64,000 bases of DNA from Flavivirga jejuensis (GCF_030540765.1 NZ_JAUOEL010000009.1:62001-126000); one strand, 5' to 3'. Positions 9,358 to 19,157 are shown, numbered from the stretch's first letter. Notes: generated by a model not told the origin, from the sequence alone. Translations and numbers: made by a program.

Positions 9358-10548
9358 ATGCCAACAATATCTAAAAAAGGGCAACAAATGCCCGCATCTC
9401 CCATACGCAAATTAGTTCCTTATGCAGAAGAAGCTGTAAAGAACGGAAAAAACATTTATTATTTAAACATCGGACAACCAGATATTAAAACGCCAAAAAT
9501 TGCCTTACAAGCAGTAAAGGATAGCGATATAGATGTACTAGCGTATTCAAGATCGGAAGGATCTGAAATATACAGACAAAAAATTTCAACATATTACTCT
9601 AAACACAATATTAATGTTACTCATGATGATATTGTTGTAACAACAGGAGGCAGTGAAGCACTTCTTTTTGCCTTTGGAAGTATTATGGATGTGGATGATG
9701 AAATTATTATCCCTGAACCATTTTATGCTAACTATAATGGATTTTCAACAGCTTCTGGAGTAAAAGTAGTTCCAGTAATTTCTAAAATTGAAGACAATTT
9801 TGCTTTACCACCAATTGAAGCGTTTGAAGAGTTGATTACACCTAAAACAAAAGCTATATTAATTTGTAATCCAGGAAATCCGACAGGGTATTTATACTCT
9901 AAAGAAGAAATAAAAAAACTAGCAGCAATTGTTAAAAAACATGATTTGTTTTTAATTGCTGATGAAGTGTATCGGGAATTTGTATACGACGGAAACACGC
10001 ATTATTCTGTCATGCAAGAAACAGGGCTCGAAGACCATGCCATTATGATTGATTCTGTTTCCAAACGATATAGTATGTGTGGAGCAAGAATTGGATGCTT
10101 AGTATCGAAAAACAAAACACTAATGCAAACCGTTTTAAAGTTTGCCCAAGCACGTTTAAGCCCCCCAACACTAGCACAAATTGCTAGCGAAGCGGCACTT
10201 GACACACCACAAAGTTATTTTGATGCTGTTAGTGAAGAATATGTAGAAAGAAGAAATACTTTAATCTCAGAATTACAAAAAATAGACGGTGTTAAGGTAG
10301 CAAAACCCAAAGGTGCTTTTTACTGTATTGCAGAACTTCCTGTAAAAAATTCTGATGATTTTGCGCAATGGCTTTTAGAGAATTTTGATGTTAATGGCGA
10401 AACCATAATGGTAGCTCCTGCTGGTGGTTTTTACTCCACGCCAGGAGTTGGTTTAAACCAAATACGTATTGCTTACGTACTTAAAAAAGAAAGCCTAATA
10501 AAAGCCGTTAATATTTTAAAAGAAGCCTTAAAAGTTTACAATAATTAG
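9358..10548 (+). CDS. Class I PLP-dependent aminotransferase (aspartate aminotransferase type)
   Basis: A 396-residue fold-type I aminotransferase. Visible are NIGQPDIKTP near the N-terminus, TTGGSEALLFAF, CNPGNPTGYLYS, the ADEVYREFVYDG stretch with the PLP-contacting Asp and Tyr, the PLP lysine in SVSKRYSMCGARIGC, and the carboxylate-binding Arg in QIRIAYVL. It should transfer amino groups between an amino acid and an oxo acid in the cytoplasm; the exact substrate is not determined by sequence alone. A box CAACTTTG lies about 20 bp upstream of the ATG. Its stop overlaps the murB start by 1 nt. Confidence 0.9.
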   Translation: MPTISKKGQQMPASPIRKLVPYAEEAVKNGKNIYYLNIGQPDIKTPKIALQAVKDSDIDVLAYSRSEGSEIYRQKISTYYSKHNINVTHDDIVVTTGGSEALLFAFGSIMDVDDEIIIPEPFYANYNGFSTASGVKVVPVISKIEDNFALPPIEAFEELITPKTKAILICNPGNPTGYLYSKEEIKKLAAIVKKHDLFLIADEVYREFVYDGNTHYSVMQETGLEDHAIMIDSVSKRYSMCGARIGCLVSKNKTLMQTVLKFAQARLSPPTLAQIASEAALDTPQSYFDAVSEEYVERRNTLISELQKIDGVKVAKPKGAFYCIAELPVKNSDDFAQWLLENFDVNGETIMVAPAGGFYSTPGVGLNQIRIAYVLKKESLIKAVNILKEALKVYNN

Positions 10549-11561
10549 TGCATATAAAACAAAACATATCTTTAAAACCATACAATACTTTCGGTATTGA
10601 TGCATTAGCTAAATTTTTCGTCTCTGTTTCTAACATGGATGAATTAAAACAAGTTTTAGCGCTTAAAAACCATCCTAACAAACTTATTTTAGGTGGTGGT
10701 AGTAACATGTTGCTTACTAAAGATTTTGAAGGTCTTGTTATCCATATGAATTTAAAAGGTATCGAAGTCATTTCTGAAAACGATGATTTTGTTACGGTTA
10801 AAGCAAATGCAGGCGAAAATTGGCATGAATTTGTACTTTGGTGTATTAATAATGATTTTGGAGGCGTTGAAAATTTATCACTAATCCCTGGGAATGTTGG
10901 TACCGCTCCTATTCAAAATATTGGAGCCTATGGTGTTGAATTAAAAGACATCTTTGTTTCCTGTGAAGCCATATCTATAGAAACAAAAACTTTAAAAACA
11001 TTTACAAAAGTCGATTGCGATTTTGGTTATAGAAATTCCATTTTCAAACAACATGCTAAAGGAAAGTATATTCTAACAAATGTTACCTTCAAACTTAGCA
11101 AAACCAATCATAAACTTCATGTAAACTATGGCGCTATTACATCTCAATTGGAAACGATGCATATTGCACATCCAACCATTCAGGATGTTTCAAAAGCGAT
11201 TATAGCCATAAGAGAAAGTAAACTACCAAACCCTAAAGAAATAGGAAATAGTGGTAGTTTTTTCAAAAACCCAGTTATTTCAAAATCTAGTTTCAATATC
11301 TTACTGCAAAATTTCTCAGATATTCCGAGTTACCCTGTTTCAGAAGATGAAGTAAAAATTCCTGCAGGTTGGCTTATTGAAAAAGCGGGATTTAAAGGCA
11401 AACGATTTGGTGATTATGGTGTACATAAAAATCAAGCCTTAGTCCTTGTAAACTATGGAAACGCAAAGGGCTCAGATATATTAAATCTTTCCACATTAAT
11501 ACAAAAAACAGTTAAAAGACTTTTCAATATTTCTATTGAAGCTGAAGTAAATATATTGTAG
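10548..11561 (+). CDS. murB: UDP-N-acetylenolpyruvoylglucosamine reductase
   Basis: A 337-residue MurB, the FAD enzyme completing UDP-N-acetylmuramate synthesis for peptidoglycan. Signatures are LKPYNTFGIDALAKFF at the start, LGGGSNMLLTKDFEG for FAD binding, the PGNVGTAPIQNIGAYG stretch, YRNSIFK, and GSFFKNP with the active-site serine. The start is GTG at 10548, sharing its G with the stop of the aminotransferase; the protein from there aligns with the usual MurB N-terminus. The two genes are therefore translationally linked. Confidence 0.95.
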   Translation: MHIKQNISLKPYNTFGIDALAKFFVSVSNMDELKQVLALKNHPNKLILGGGSNMLLTKDFEGLVIHMNLKGIEVISENDDFVTVKANAGENWHEFVLWCINNDFGGVENLSLIPGNVGTAPIQNIGAYGVELKDIFVSCEAISIETKTLKTFTKVDCDFGYRNSIFKQHAKGKYILTNVTFKLSKTNHKLHVNYGAITSQLETMHIAHPTIQDVSKAIIAIRESKLPNPKEIGNSGSFFKNPVISKSSFNILLQNFSDIPSYPVSEDEVKIPAGWLIEKAGFKGKRFGDYGVHKNQALVLVNYGNAKGSDILNLSTLIQKTVKRLFNISIEAEVNIL

Positions 11562-11584
11562 TTTAAAAGAAATTTCTAACTTTG
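11556..11584 (+). promoter_or_regulatory. Flavobacterial promoter for the ECF sigma gene
   Basis: TTG at 11556-11558, an 18-bp spacer and TAACTTTG at 11577-11584 match the Bacteroidota -33/-7 consensus (TTG, TAnnTTTG). The -33 element overlaps the end of murB, and the sigma gene begins 46 bp downstream. Confidence 0.7.
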
Positions 11585-11630
11585 GCATAATTACGTACCA
11601 TATAGATTTATGGTTTAAACCAAATTTAAT

Positions 11631-12161
11631 TTGATTTCATCTACAGAAAAAAAAATAATTAACTTCCTAGAAAATGGCGATAAACAAGCCATTACGTTAC
11701 TTTACGAAAACTACTCAGACTCATTGTTTGGCGTTATTAAAAAGATAATAACAGATGATGATACAGCACAAGATGTACTTCAGGAAAGTTTTGTAAAAAT
11801 ATGGAGATACTCGAAAAAATACGATTCCAGCAAAGCTAAATTATTTACTTGGCTATATAGAATTGCGTATAATACTGCGATCGATAAAGTTAGATCTTTA
11901 AAAAATAAAAGCAGTAAAGAAGTCCAAATGGAAACTTCGTCCGTATATAAAATAAGATCAAATGAATTAAATCAAGATGTGTTGGATATAAAAAACCATC
12001 TAAATACGCTTGATAAAAAATATCAAACAGTAATTAACGCGCTCTTTTTTGAGGGTATGACACAACAAGAAGCCAGTGATGAATTAGATATTCCGCTGGG
12101 AACTATAAAATCAAGATTAAAAATTGGATTGCGTGAATTGAAAAAAATTTATAATCCTTAA
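11631..12161 (+). CDS. ECF-type RNA polymerase sigma factor
   Basis: A 176-residue sigma-70-like factor with region 2 (DDTAQDVLQESFVKIWRYSKKYD, LFTWLYRIAYNTAIDKVR) and region 4 with its helix-turn-helix (MTQQEASDELDIPLGTIKSRLKIGLRELKK). I take TTG at 11631 because no in-frame ATG lies upstream after a stop and region 2 needs these residues. The next gene, 12 bp downstream, encodes its probable anti-sigma factor, so the pair likely responds to an envelope or oxidative signal as RskA-type systems do. Its regulon cannot be inferred. Confidence 0.9.
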   Translation: MISSTEKKIINFLENGDKQAITLLYENYSDSLFGVIKKIITDDDTAQDVLQESFVKIWRYSKKYDSSKAKLFTWLYRIAYNTAIDKVRSLKNKSSKEVQMETSSVYKIRSNELNQDVLDIKNHLNTLDKKYQTVINALFFEGMTQQEASDELDIPLGTIKSRLKIGLRELKKIYNP

Positions 12162-12173
12162 CTAAACAAAGTC

Positions 12174-12962
12174 ATGAATGAAAAAATAACTACTTTTTTA
12201 AATTCTGGCCTTTTAGAAAAATATCTATTAGGGGAAACGACTTCTGCAGAAACAGAAACGGTTGAATCTAATATTTTAAAATATCCAGAAGTACAGAATG
12301 CATACAACACATTGCAATACAATTTAGAAATTGTAGCTAAAAGCAATGCTGTTGAAGCTCCTAAAAATATACTAAACAATATTTTAGAGGAACTTGACGA
12401 AAAACCAGTTGTTAATTTAAATACCCAAAAGAAATACAAATCTTGGTATAAATTTAGCGTAGCTGCTAGTATTGCAGCTTTAATTTTAGCTGGTACTTCG
12501 TATCATTTCTATAATCAAAAACGAGAACTATCTCATGAAAACCAAATAGTGGTTGATGAAATTTTTGATTTACGAAATGATATTGAAAAGAATAATCAGA
12601 TGCTTGATAATGTTATGAGACAGTTATTAAAGCTTAACAACCCTGAGACAGAAAAATATATCATTAAAGGAAATGATAGAGCTAAAGACTTAAAAACTGT
12701 TGCTTACATAAACCCAAAAGAAAAAACATCAATGATCGATGTGGTTTCACTACCTCAATTACCAGAAGAGCAGTGCTACCAAATATGGGCAGATTTACAA
12801 GGTAAAATGGTAAGTTTAGGTATTTTAAATGAAGCTGACAGACAACTTATGTCACTTCCATATGCTGAAAATGCACTTGCTTTAAACATTACTATTGAAC
12901 CAAAAGGAGGAAACACTATTGCCTCTTTAGAAAATACAGTCGCAGAAATTAATTTACAGTAA
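12174..12962 (+). CDS. RskA-type anti-sigma factor
   Basis: A 262-residue protein with an N-terminal cytosolic part that starts with a zinc-finger-free anti-sigma segment, one transmembrane helix around residues 92-110 (FSVAASIAALILAGTSYHF), a coiled-coil and a C-terminal anti-sigma-K domain (YQIWADLQGKMVSLGIL, ALNITIEPKGG). It should hold the preceding ECF sigma factor at the membrane until a signal arrives from outside the cytoplasm. The partner gene lies 12 bp upstream and a terminator follows. Confidence 0.88.
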   Translation: MNEKITTFLNSGLLEKYLLGETTSAETETVESNILKYPEVQNAYNTLQYNLEIVAKSNAVEAPKNILNNILEELDEKPVVNLNTQKKYKSWYKFSVAASIAALILAGTSYHFYNQKRELSHENQIVVDEIFDLRNDIEKNNQMLDNVMRQLLKLNNPETEKYIIKGNDRAKDLKTVAYINPKEKTSMIDVVSLPQLPEEQCYQIWADLQGKMVSLGILNEADRQLMSLPYAENALALNITIEPKGGNTIASLENTVAEINLQ

Positions 12963-12983
12963 AGTAAATAAATTCAATATAAA

Positions 12984-13017
12984 AAGCCTCGTTTTAATAA
13001 TTAAAACGAGGCTTTTG
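12984..13017. terminator. Bidirectional terminator between the anti-sigma gene and aqpZ
   Basis: Perfect inverted repeat AAGCCTCGTTTTAA/TTAAAACGAGGCTT with A-rich left and T-rich right flanks, placed between convergent genes, so it can serve both strands. Confidence 0.85.
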
Positions 13018-13034
13018 TTATAATTAATTCTAAA

Positions 13035-13721
13035 TTATTCTTTCTCAAATAACGCTTTGTGTATAAAACCTGCCACGATAGCACCAGCAATCGGAGCAAC
13101 CCAAAATAGCCAAAGTTGCGATGCAAAGGCACCTTCTGCAAATAATGCTTGACTCGTGGAACGCGCTGGATTAACAGATGTATTTGTTATTGGAATACTT
13201 ATTAGGTGTATTAAGGTTAACCCTAAACCAATAGCAATAGGCGCAAACCCTTTAGGAGCTCTGGCATTAGTGCTCCCTAAAATTATTAATAAGAAAAAAG
13301 CTGTTAGCAAAAACTCTACTATTAATGCGGCAGTCATAGAATAGCCATCAGGAGATAAATCCCCATAACCATTAGCTGCAAAACCTCCAACAGTAACAAA
13401 ATCAGATTTGTTTGTTAATATTAAATACAGCGCTCCTGCAGCCACCACAGCTCCTATTAATTGCGCAACAATGTAGCCCAATAGGTCTTTAGCTTCAAAT
13501 TTCCCTCCTGCCCACAAACCAAGAGATACTGCGGGGTTAAAATGCCCTCCAGAAATATGTCCCACAGCGTAAGCCATCGTTAATACCGTAAGACCAAATG
13601 CTAGTGCAACACCAACAAAACCAATTCCTAGTTCTGGATAACCCGCTGCAAAAACAGCACTACCACAGCCTCCAAAAACGAGCCAAAATGTTCCAAAAAA
13701 TTCTGCAAATAATTTTTTCAT
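13035..13721 (-). CDS. aqpZ: Aquaporin Z-type water channel
   Basis: A 228-residue membrane protein of the major intrinsic protein family. Both half-helix motifs are intact: NPA in [16 protein letters not shown] and NPA in [14 protein letters not shown]. Family knowledge places it in the inner membrane as a water channel of the AqpZ group; length and the residues around the second NPA fit water rather than glycerol channels. It stands alone, ending against the shared terminator. Confidence 0.92.
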   Translation of the reverse strand: MKKLFAEFFGTFWLVFGGCGSAVFAAGYPELGIGFVGVALAFGLTVLTMAYAVGHISGGHFNPAVSLGLWAGGKFEAKDLLGYIVAQLIGAVVAAGALYLILTNKSDFVTVGGFAANGYGDLSPDGYSMTAALIVEFLLTAFFLLIILGSTNARAPKGFAPIAIGLGLTLIHLISIPITNTSVNPARSTSQALFAEGAFASQLWLFWVAPIAGAIVAGFIHKALFEKE

Positions 13722-13965
13722 AAATATTAATTTAATTAGTTAGTATTTCAATGTACAAATTAAAGTGATGAAAAACAGCTATTTAAAGTCAATTAAAACG
13801 TTTTTCGCAATTCATAGTAGTGTTATAGAGTAATAAAAAGGCAAAAAATGAGTAAAAAAGAGCTTTTCGTAGCCTATTGAAAAAAGTTTAAGCCACTTCA
13901 TTATATAAAATAAGACACTAAATAATATAATCCGTCACTTCATTGTATATCCTCACTATATTCCG

Positions 13966-13994
13966 TTTCATTTTAATGAAAAGCATTATCTTTG
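13966..13994 (+). promoter_or_regulatory. Promoter with palindromic operator for the 14.1-17.2 kb operon
   Basis: In the 380-bp gap after aqpZ there is TATCTTTG at 13987-13994, a full match to the -7 consensus TAnnTTTG. A palindrome TTTCATTTTAATGAAA (13966-13981, two 7-bp arms) fills the -33 to spacer region, so a repressor or activator may bind there. The first gene starts about 100 bp downstream. The rest of the gap, including the aqpZ upstream side, shows nothing distinctive. Confidence 0.65.
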
Positions 13995-14101
13995 CATCAA
14001 TAAATCATAATAAAAACATCTTCAATAAAACCTTTAAAATTTAACAAAGGATACTGTAATAGATGTAACGTTATGACTATGATAAACATAAATATTATCA
14101 C

Positions 14102-14305
14102 ATGAAACTTCTTTTAATAACTATCATTTTATTAGGATTAGGAATTGCAGGAATCGCTATTAAAATTTGGGCAAAAAAAGACGGTAAATTTGCTGGTACT
14201 TGTGCAAGTCAGAACCCAGTACTTAACAAAGAAGGTGATGCTTGTGGTTTTTGTGGAAAAACGCCTGACCAATTTAGTGATTGTAATGAACCTCAACATT
14301 CATAA
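14102..14305 (+). CDS. Small single-span Cys-containing protein
   Basis: A 67-residue protein: one N-terminal hydrophobic helix (LLLITIILLGLGIAGIAIKIW) and a short polar tail with five cysteines, including CGFCGKTPDQFSDC. The cysteine pattern suggests metal binding or disulphides, but no function is established and I do not recognise a named family. It is first in an operon with a glycosyltransferase, a sigma factor and an Nramp homologue, 6 bp ahead of the next gene. Confidence 0.75.
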   Translation: MKLLLITIILLGLGIAGIAIKIWAKKDGKFAGTCASQNPVLNKEGDACGFCGKTPDQFSDCNEPQHS

Positions 14306-14311
14306 TCATTT

Positions 14312-15430
14312 ATGATAATGATATTACTTGATTATGTTTTCTACGCATTTATTGTAGTAGCTGTTATTCAAGCAATCTTTTACCTTTTTTTCTTCGGAAG
14401 ACTTTCTTTTCTTAAACAGAAAAAAACATCTCAAAAAGACAGAGACGTTTCAGTTATTATTTGTGCTAAAAATGAAGCTGAAAATTTGCAGGCTTTTTTG
14501 CCAGCTGTTATTAATCAAAACTATCCAAATTTTGAAATTGTTCTAATCAATGATGCTTCTACAGATAATACGCTAGAAGTCATGGAGCAATTTGCGAGTC
14601 AACATGAAAACATCAAAATTGTAAACGTTAGGAATAACGAAACGTTTTGGGGAAACAAAAAATACGCATTAACACTTGGTATAAAAGCTTCTAAAAATGA
14701 GTTTCTTTTATTTACTGATGCCGACTGCAAACCTATTTCTAAATATTGGATTAGAAACATGACGACTCATTTTAGTAATGAGAAACATCTAATTTTAGGC
14801 TATGGGGGCTATTCAAAAATCAAAAATTCCTTATTAAACAAACTCATACGTTTTGAAACCTTAATAACAGCAATACATTACTTTTCTTTTGCAAAACTAG
14901 GAATCCCTTATATGGGTGTTGGCAGAAATTTAGCCTATACAAAAACGACATTTTTTAAAGCCAATGGCTTTATTAACCATATAAAAGTACATTCTGGAGA
15001 TGATGATTTATTTGTTAACCAAGTAGCCAACAGAAAGAATACCGCTATCTGTTTTTCAAAAAATGGCTTTACAGAATCTATTCCCAAAACAACATTTAAA
15101 GATTGGTTTAAGCAAAAAAGACGCCATATTTCAACAGCAAAACACTATAAATTAAAGCATAAAATCTTGCTAACTTTAATTTTTAGTTCACAATTGTTAT
15201 TTTGGTTTTTTGCAATCACACTATTTACAACAGCTCACAACTGGGAAATTGTTTTAGCATTATCCTTATTCAGAATTATTATTCAATATATTATTCTTAG
15301 AAAACCTTCAAAGAAATTAAAAGAAAATGATCTTTTAGTATTTCTACCTTTCTTAGAAGTTTTTTTAATTCTTATACAATTAACTATCTTTATAAACAAT
15401 CTCGTATCAAAACCTAATTATTGGAAATAA
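14312..15430 (+). CDS. Family 2 glycosyltransferase, membrane-anchored
   Basis: A 372-residue GT-A glycosyltransferase. A transmembrane helix at the N-terminus (about 8-28) is followed by the GT2 catalytic domain: VSVIICAKNEAENL-like start, VLINDASTDNT, the metal-binding DADCKP, and a GDDDLFVNQ stretch carrying the putative base; QKRRHISTAKHYKLK resembles the Q-x-x-R-W-type motif of processive members. Two or three hydrophobic helices end the protein. It probably builds an envelope glycan or glycolipid. The 3' end overlaps the next gene by 10 bp. Confidence 0.88.
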   Translation: MIMILLDYVFYAFIVVAVIQAIFYLFFFGRLSFLKQKKTSQKDRDVSVIICAKNEAENLQAFLPAVINQNYPNFEIVLINDASTDNTLEVMEQFASQHENIKIVNVRNNETFWGNKKYALTLGIKASKNEFLLFTDADCKPISKYWIRNMTTHFSNEKHLILGYGGYSKIKNSLLNKLIRFETLITAIHYFSFAKLGIPYMGVGRNLAYTKTTFFKANGFINHIKVHSGDDDLFVNQVANRKNTAICFSKNGFTESIPKTTFKDWFKQKRRHISTAKHYKLKHKILLTLIFSSQLLFWFFAITLFTTAHNWEIVLALSLFRIIIQYIILRKPSKKLKENDLLVFLPFLEVFLILIQLTIFINNLVSKPNYWK

Positions 15431-15966
15431 ACGAAGCTATACAACGTGCAAAAGAAAATGACCAAAAAGCGTTTAATTACTTATTAGATATTTTTTGGGA
15501 TGATGTATATGGTTTTCAATTAAAACGTATTCAAAATGAAAACGATGCTGAAGACATTACCATTCAAACATTCTCTAAAGCATTTGATAAAATTGAAACT
15601 TTTGATAATGCTTTCAAATTTAAAACATGGTTAATTACCATATCGAAAAACATTCATATAGATTTACTTCGAAAAGAAAAAAATTCCATCGCTCAAGTTA
15701 CCTCTAAAAGCGATAGCGATATTTTTCAAATTTTAGATGAATCGCCCTCGCCTGAAGACAAGCTAATAACAGAACAACATTTAGCAAAACTTCTACGAGA
15801 TATCAAGAAATTAAAACCACATTACCAAGAAATTATAAATTTACGCTATTTCCAAGAATTAAGTTATAAAGAAATCTCAAAGGAATTAGACGAACCTATA
15901 AATAATGTTAAAGTAAAGCTGCTACGAGCTAAAAAATTACTTGCTGAAATTATTCGAAAAAAATAA
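15421..15966 (+). CDS. ECF-type RNA polymerase sigma factor
   Basis: A 181-residue sigma factor with region 2 (DAEDITIQTFSKAFDKIETFD, FKTWLITISKNIHIDLLR) and region 4 (YQEIINLRYFQELSYKEISKELDEPINNVKVKLLRAKKLL). The start is TTG at 15421, inside the end of the glycosyltransferase gene; no ATG gives a complete region 2. No anti-sigma gene lies next to it, which differs from the pair at 11.6 kb, so it may be controlled by level of expression. Confidence 0.88.
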   Translation: MEINEAIQRAKENDQKAFNYLLDIFWDDVYGFQLKRIQNENDAEDITIQTFSKAFDKIETFDNAFKFKTWLITISKNIHIDLLRKEKNSIAQVTSKSDSDIFQILDESPSPEDKLITEQHLAKLLRDIKKLKPHYQEIINLRYFQELSYKEISKELDEPINNVKVKLLRAKKLLAEIIRKK

Positions 15967-17211
15967 ATGATCAACAAACTCAAAAACTTAGGCCCTGGTT
16001 TATTGTTTGCGGGTGCTGCTATTGGTGTATCACACTTAGTACAATCTACTCGAGCTGGTGCCGATTTTGGTTTAGGATTACTTTGGGCATTACTTTTAGT
16101 AAATTTATTTAAATATCCGTTTTTCCAATACGGTCCACGTTATGCCACAGCAACTGGTGAAAGTTTATTAGACGGTTACAATAAATTAGGAAAAGGTGTC
16201 TTAGCAATTTATTACCCGCTAAATTTAGCAACAATGTTCACCATACAAGCTGCAGTAACCATAGTAACAGCTGGTTTAGCCTCTACCTTATTTGGGAATT
16301 TTGGAACTTTTGAAATTGGAAATAGAACGATAACAAGTACCGAAATCTGGACCGTTATTATCACATCCATTTGTTTATTATTATTACTGGCTGGTAAATA
16401 TAAACTATTAGATAAGTTAATGAAGATTATCATTATCACATTAACCATTAGCACCATAATTGCAGTAATCATGGCTTTATTTAATAATTCTGAAGGACTT
16501 TCTTTTACTCAAATATTACCAAATAACACTTTAGAAATCACTTTTTTAATTGCCTTTATGGGTTGGATGCCTGCACCATTAGACGTTTCTGTATGGCAAT
16601 CCCTGTGGGCTATAGAAAAAAAGAAAGACACCAAACAATACACCACTAAATCGGCATTATTCGATTTTAATATTGGCTATTTAAGTACGATCCTTTTAGG
16701 GGTTGGTTTCCTTATATTAGGGACTTTAATTATGTATAATAATGGCGAAACATTTAGTAATTCTGCAAGTCAATTTTCTAATCAACTAATAAATATGTAC
16801 AAAAAGAGTTTAGGTGATTGGTCTTATCTTATTATTGGTATTGCTGCTTTTACAGCCATGTTTAGTACGACTCTAACAACTTTAGACGCCTCACCGAGAG
16901 CCATGACCAGAACCACACAATTACTTTTTAATACATCTACAAAATTAAATTATACCTTCTGGGTAATTTTATTAGCAATTGGTACCATTAGTATCTTTTT
17001 CTTTTTTGTATCAGAAATGGGTTTCCTTATTAAAGTAGCAACCATTCTATCCTTTATTACAGCACCATTTTATGCTATTATTAATTATATCCTAATTTCT
17101 AGCACACATACACCTAAAGATTGGCAACCCTCTAAGCAGCTTCATATTTTAAGCTGGTTTGGAATTGCTTTTCTAATAGGATTTAGTATCTGGTACCTCT
17201 CTACTTTATAA
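15967..17211 (+). CDS. Nramp-family membrane transporter with altered metal-site motifs
   Basis: A 414-residue protein with about 11 transmembrane segments and the Nramp fold outline (LGPGLLFAGAAIGVSHL at the start, FMGWMPAPLDVSVWQS in the middle). Classical Nramp proteins bind Mn or Fe through DPGN in helix 1 and MPH in helix 6. Here helix 1 reads GAAIGVSHLVQSTRAGADFG and helix 6 reads MPAPLD, so both sites differ. It may carry another ion or act differently; the substrate is open. It starts directly after the sigma factor stop. Confidence 0.85.
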   Translation: MINKLKNLGPGLLFAGAAIGVSHLVQSTRAGADFGLGLLWALLLVNLFKYPFFQYGPRYATATGESLLDGYNKLGKGVLAIYYPLNLATMFTIQAAVTIVTAGLASTLFGNFGTFEIGNRTITSTEIWTVIITSICLLLLLAGKYKLLDKLMKIIIITLTISTIIAVIMALFNNSEGLSFTQILPNNTLEITFLIAFMGWMPAPLDVSVWQSLWAIEKKKDTKQYTTKSALFDFNIGYLSTILLGVGFLILGTLIMYNNGETFSNSASQFSNQLINMYKKSLGDWSYLIIGIAAFTAMFSTTLTTLDASPRAMTRTTQLLFNTSTKLNYTFWVILLAIGTISIFFFFVSEMGFLIKVATILSFITAPFYAIINYILISSTHTPKDWQPSKQLHILSWFGIAFLIGFSIWYLSTL

Positions 17212-17234
17212 GCTACTTTTAAAAGCATTATTTG

Positions 17235-17242
17235 TATCTTTG
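17235..17242 (+). promoter_or_regulatory. -7 promoter box for lipA
   Basis: TATCTTTG matches TAnnTTTG exactly, 18 bp before the lipA start. A TTTT run about 17-20 bp upstream stands where the -33 element should be; that part is weak. Confidence 0.55.
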
Positions 17243-17259
17243 AGCTTTATTTTTAATGT

Positions 17260-18138
17260 ATGAATTCAGAAACTGCTTCAAATATACTACCAGAGCGACA
17301 ACCAAAGCCAAAATGGCTACGTGTTAAGTTGCCTACAGGTAAAAAATACACAGAGCTTAGAGGCTTAGTTGACAAATACAAACTAAACACCATTTGCACC
17401 TCTGGAAGCTGTCCAAATATGGGGGAATGCTGGGGAGAAGGTACTGCAACATTTATGATACTAGGAAACGTTTGCACGCGTTCTTGTGGCTTTTGCGGTG
17501 TAAAAACTGGAAGACCAGAAACCGTAGATTGGGATGAACCAGAAAAAGTAGCACGCTCTATAAAAATCATGAAAATTAAACACGCTGTTTTAACAAGTGT
17601 TGATAGAGATGATTTAAAAGATATGGGAAGTATTATGTGGTCTGAAACCGTTAAATCGGTACGTAGAATGAATCCTGAAACTACACTTGAAACATTAATT
17701 CCAGATTTTCAAGGTATCGAACAACATATAGACAGAATTATAGATGTAGCTCCCGAAGTAGTGTCTCATAATATTGAAACTGTTAGACGTTTAACTCGAG
17801 AAGTTCGCATACAAGCGCAATACGATAGAAGTCTGAGTGTTTTAAAATATTTGAAACAACAAGGCCAAAGACGTACAAAATCTGGTATTATGCTTGGTTT
17901 AGGAGAAACTAGAGAAGAAGTTATCGCAACACTTCATGATCTTAAAGAAAATGATGTTGATGTAGTTACTATTGGTCAATATCTTCAACCTAGCAAAAAA
18001 CATTTACCAGTAAAACAGTTTATAAACCCTGATCAATTTAAAGAATACGAAGAGGTCGGTCTTGAATTAGGGTTCCGTCATGTTGAAAGTAGTGCCTTAG
18101 TAAGATCTTCTTACCGAGCACAAAAACATATAAATTGA
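17260..18138 (+). CDS. lipA: Lipoyl synthase
   Basis: A 292-residue radical-SAM enzyme that inserts two sulphur atoms into octanoyl groups to form lipoate on dehydrogenase complexes. Both iron-sulphur motifs are intact: [12 protein letters not shown] for the auxiliary cluster and CTRSCGFC for the radical-SAM cluster. The C-terminal RSSY needed by LipA is present ([10 protein letters not shown]). It lies 2 bp ahead of a GAPDH gene and about 18 bp behind its probable -7 box. Confidence 0.96.
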   Translation: MNSETASNILPERQPKPKWLRVKLPTGKKYTELRGLVDKYKLNTICTSGSCPNMGECWGEGTATFMILGNVCTRSCGFCGVKTGRPETVDWDEPEKVARSIKIMKIKHAVLTSVDRDDLKDMGSIMWSETVKSVRRMNPETTLETLIPDFQGIEQHIDRIIDVAPEVVSHNIETVRRLTREVRIQAQYDRSLSVLKYLKQQGQRRTKSGIMLGLGETREEVIATLHDLKENDVDVVTIGQYLQPSKKHLPVKQFINPDQFKEYEEVGLELGFRHVESSALVRSSYRAQKHIN

Positions 18139-18140
18139 TT

Positions 18141-19157
18141 ATGATTACTATTGCAATCAATGGATTTGGGAGAATTGGCAGACGTGTTTTTAGATTACTT
18201 CAAGAGTATAAAAACATAAAAGTTGTCGCTATTAATGATTTAGCCGATACCAAAACATTAAGCCACCTTCTTAAATACGACAGTGTTCATGGTTTATTTA
18301 AAGGGACTGTATCATCAGATGATAGTAACATTATTGTAAACGAAGATAAAATTCCTTTACTAAATAATAACCATCCTAAAACCATCAATTGGAAACCATA
18401 TAATGTAGACTTTGTTATTGAAGCTACAGGAAAATTCAAAACAACTTCCGAGCTACAAAATCATTTAAATAATGGAGCAAAATCTGTTATTTTAAGTGTG
18501 CCGCCTACAGAAGATACTATTAAAACAATTGTTAGAGGTGTTAACGACAGTACCATTGATGGTTCTGAAACTATAATCTCTAATGCATCGTGTACCACTA
18601 ATAATGCGGCTCCTATGATAGATATTATCAATAAGTTTTGTGGTATTAATCAAGCTTATATTACTACGATCCATTCTTACACCACCGATCAAAGTTTACA
18701 TGATCAACCACATCGTGATTTGCGCCGTGCCAGAGCAGCTAGTCAATCTATTGTGCCAACAACAACAGGAGCAGCAAAAGCGCTTACTAAAATATTCCCA
18801 GATTTATCTGATGTTATAGGTGGCTGTGGCATAAGAGTTCCTGTAATAAATGGCTCGTTAACTGATATCACTTTTAATGTAAAAAAGAATGTCACAATAG
18901 AAGAAATAAATAACACCTTTAAAGAAGCTTCAAAAAATCATTACAAAGGTATTTTAGAATATACAGAAGATCCTATTGTTTCTATTGATGTTGTAGGGAA
19001 TACACATTCCTGTATTTTTGATTCGGCCATGACATCTGTAATTGGAAATATGGTAAAAATAATAGGTTGGTACGATAATGAGTCTGGATATTCAAAGAGA
19101 ATAATCGACCTAATATGTAATTTGTCGGAAAAAAGATGTACTTTGTCGGTAAAATAA
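18141..19157 (+). CDS. gap: Glyceraldehyde-3-phosphate dehydrogenase, type I
   Basis: A 338-residue GAPDH: NAD-binding INGFGRIGRRVFR at the start, catalytic cysteine in SNASCTTNNAAP, catalytic histidine in TTIHSYTTDQ and substrate-binding RRARAASQSIVPTTTGAAKA. The chain ends with a short poorly conserved tail (NLSEKRCTLSVK) encoded by DNA that carries the first two copies of a 21-bp direct repeat leading into the next gene. I start at ATG 18141, 2 nt after lipA. Flavobacteria usually carry more than one GAPDH, so whether this is the main glycolytic enzyme is open. Confidence 0.93.
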   Translation: MITIAINGFGRIGRRVFRLLQEYKNIKVVAINDLADTKTLSHLLKYDSVHGLFKGTVSSDDSNIIVNEDKIPLLNNNHPKTINWKPYNVDFVIEATGKFKTTSELQNHLNNGAKSVILSVPPTEDTIKTIVRGVNDSTIDGSETIISNASCTTNNAAPMIDIINKFCGINQAYITTIHSYTTDQSLHDQPHRDLRRARAASQSIVPTTTGAAKALTKIFPDLSDVIGGCGIRVPVINGSLTDITFNVKKNVTIEEINNTFKEASKNHYKGILEYTEDPIVSIDVVGNTHSCIFDSAMTSVIGNMVKIIGWYDNESGYSKRIIDLICNLSEKRCTLSVK

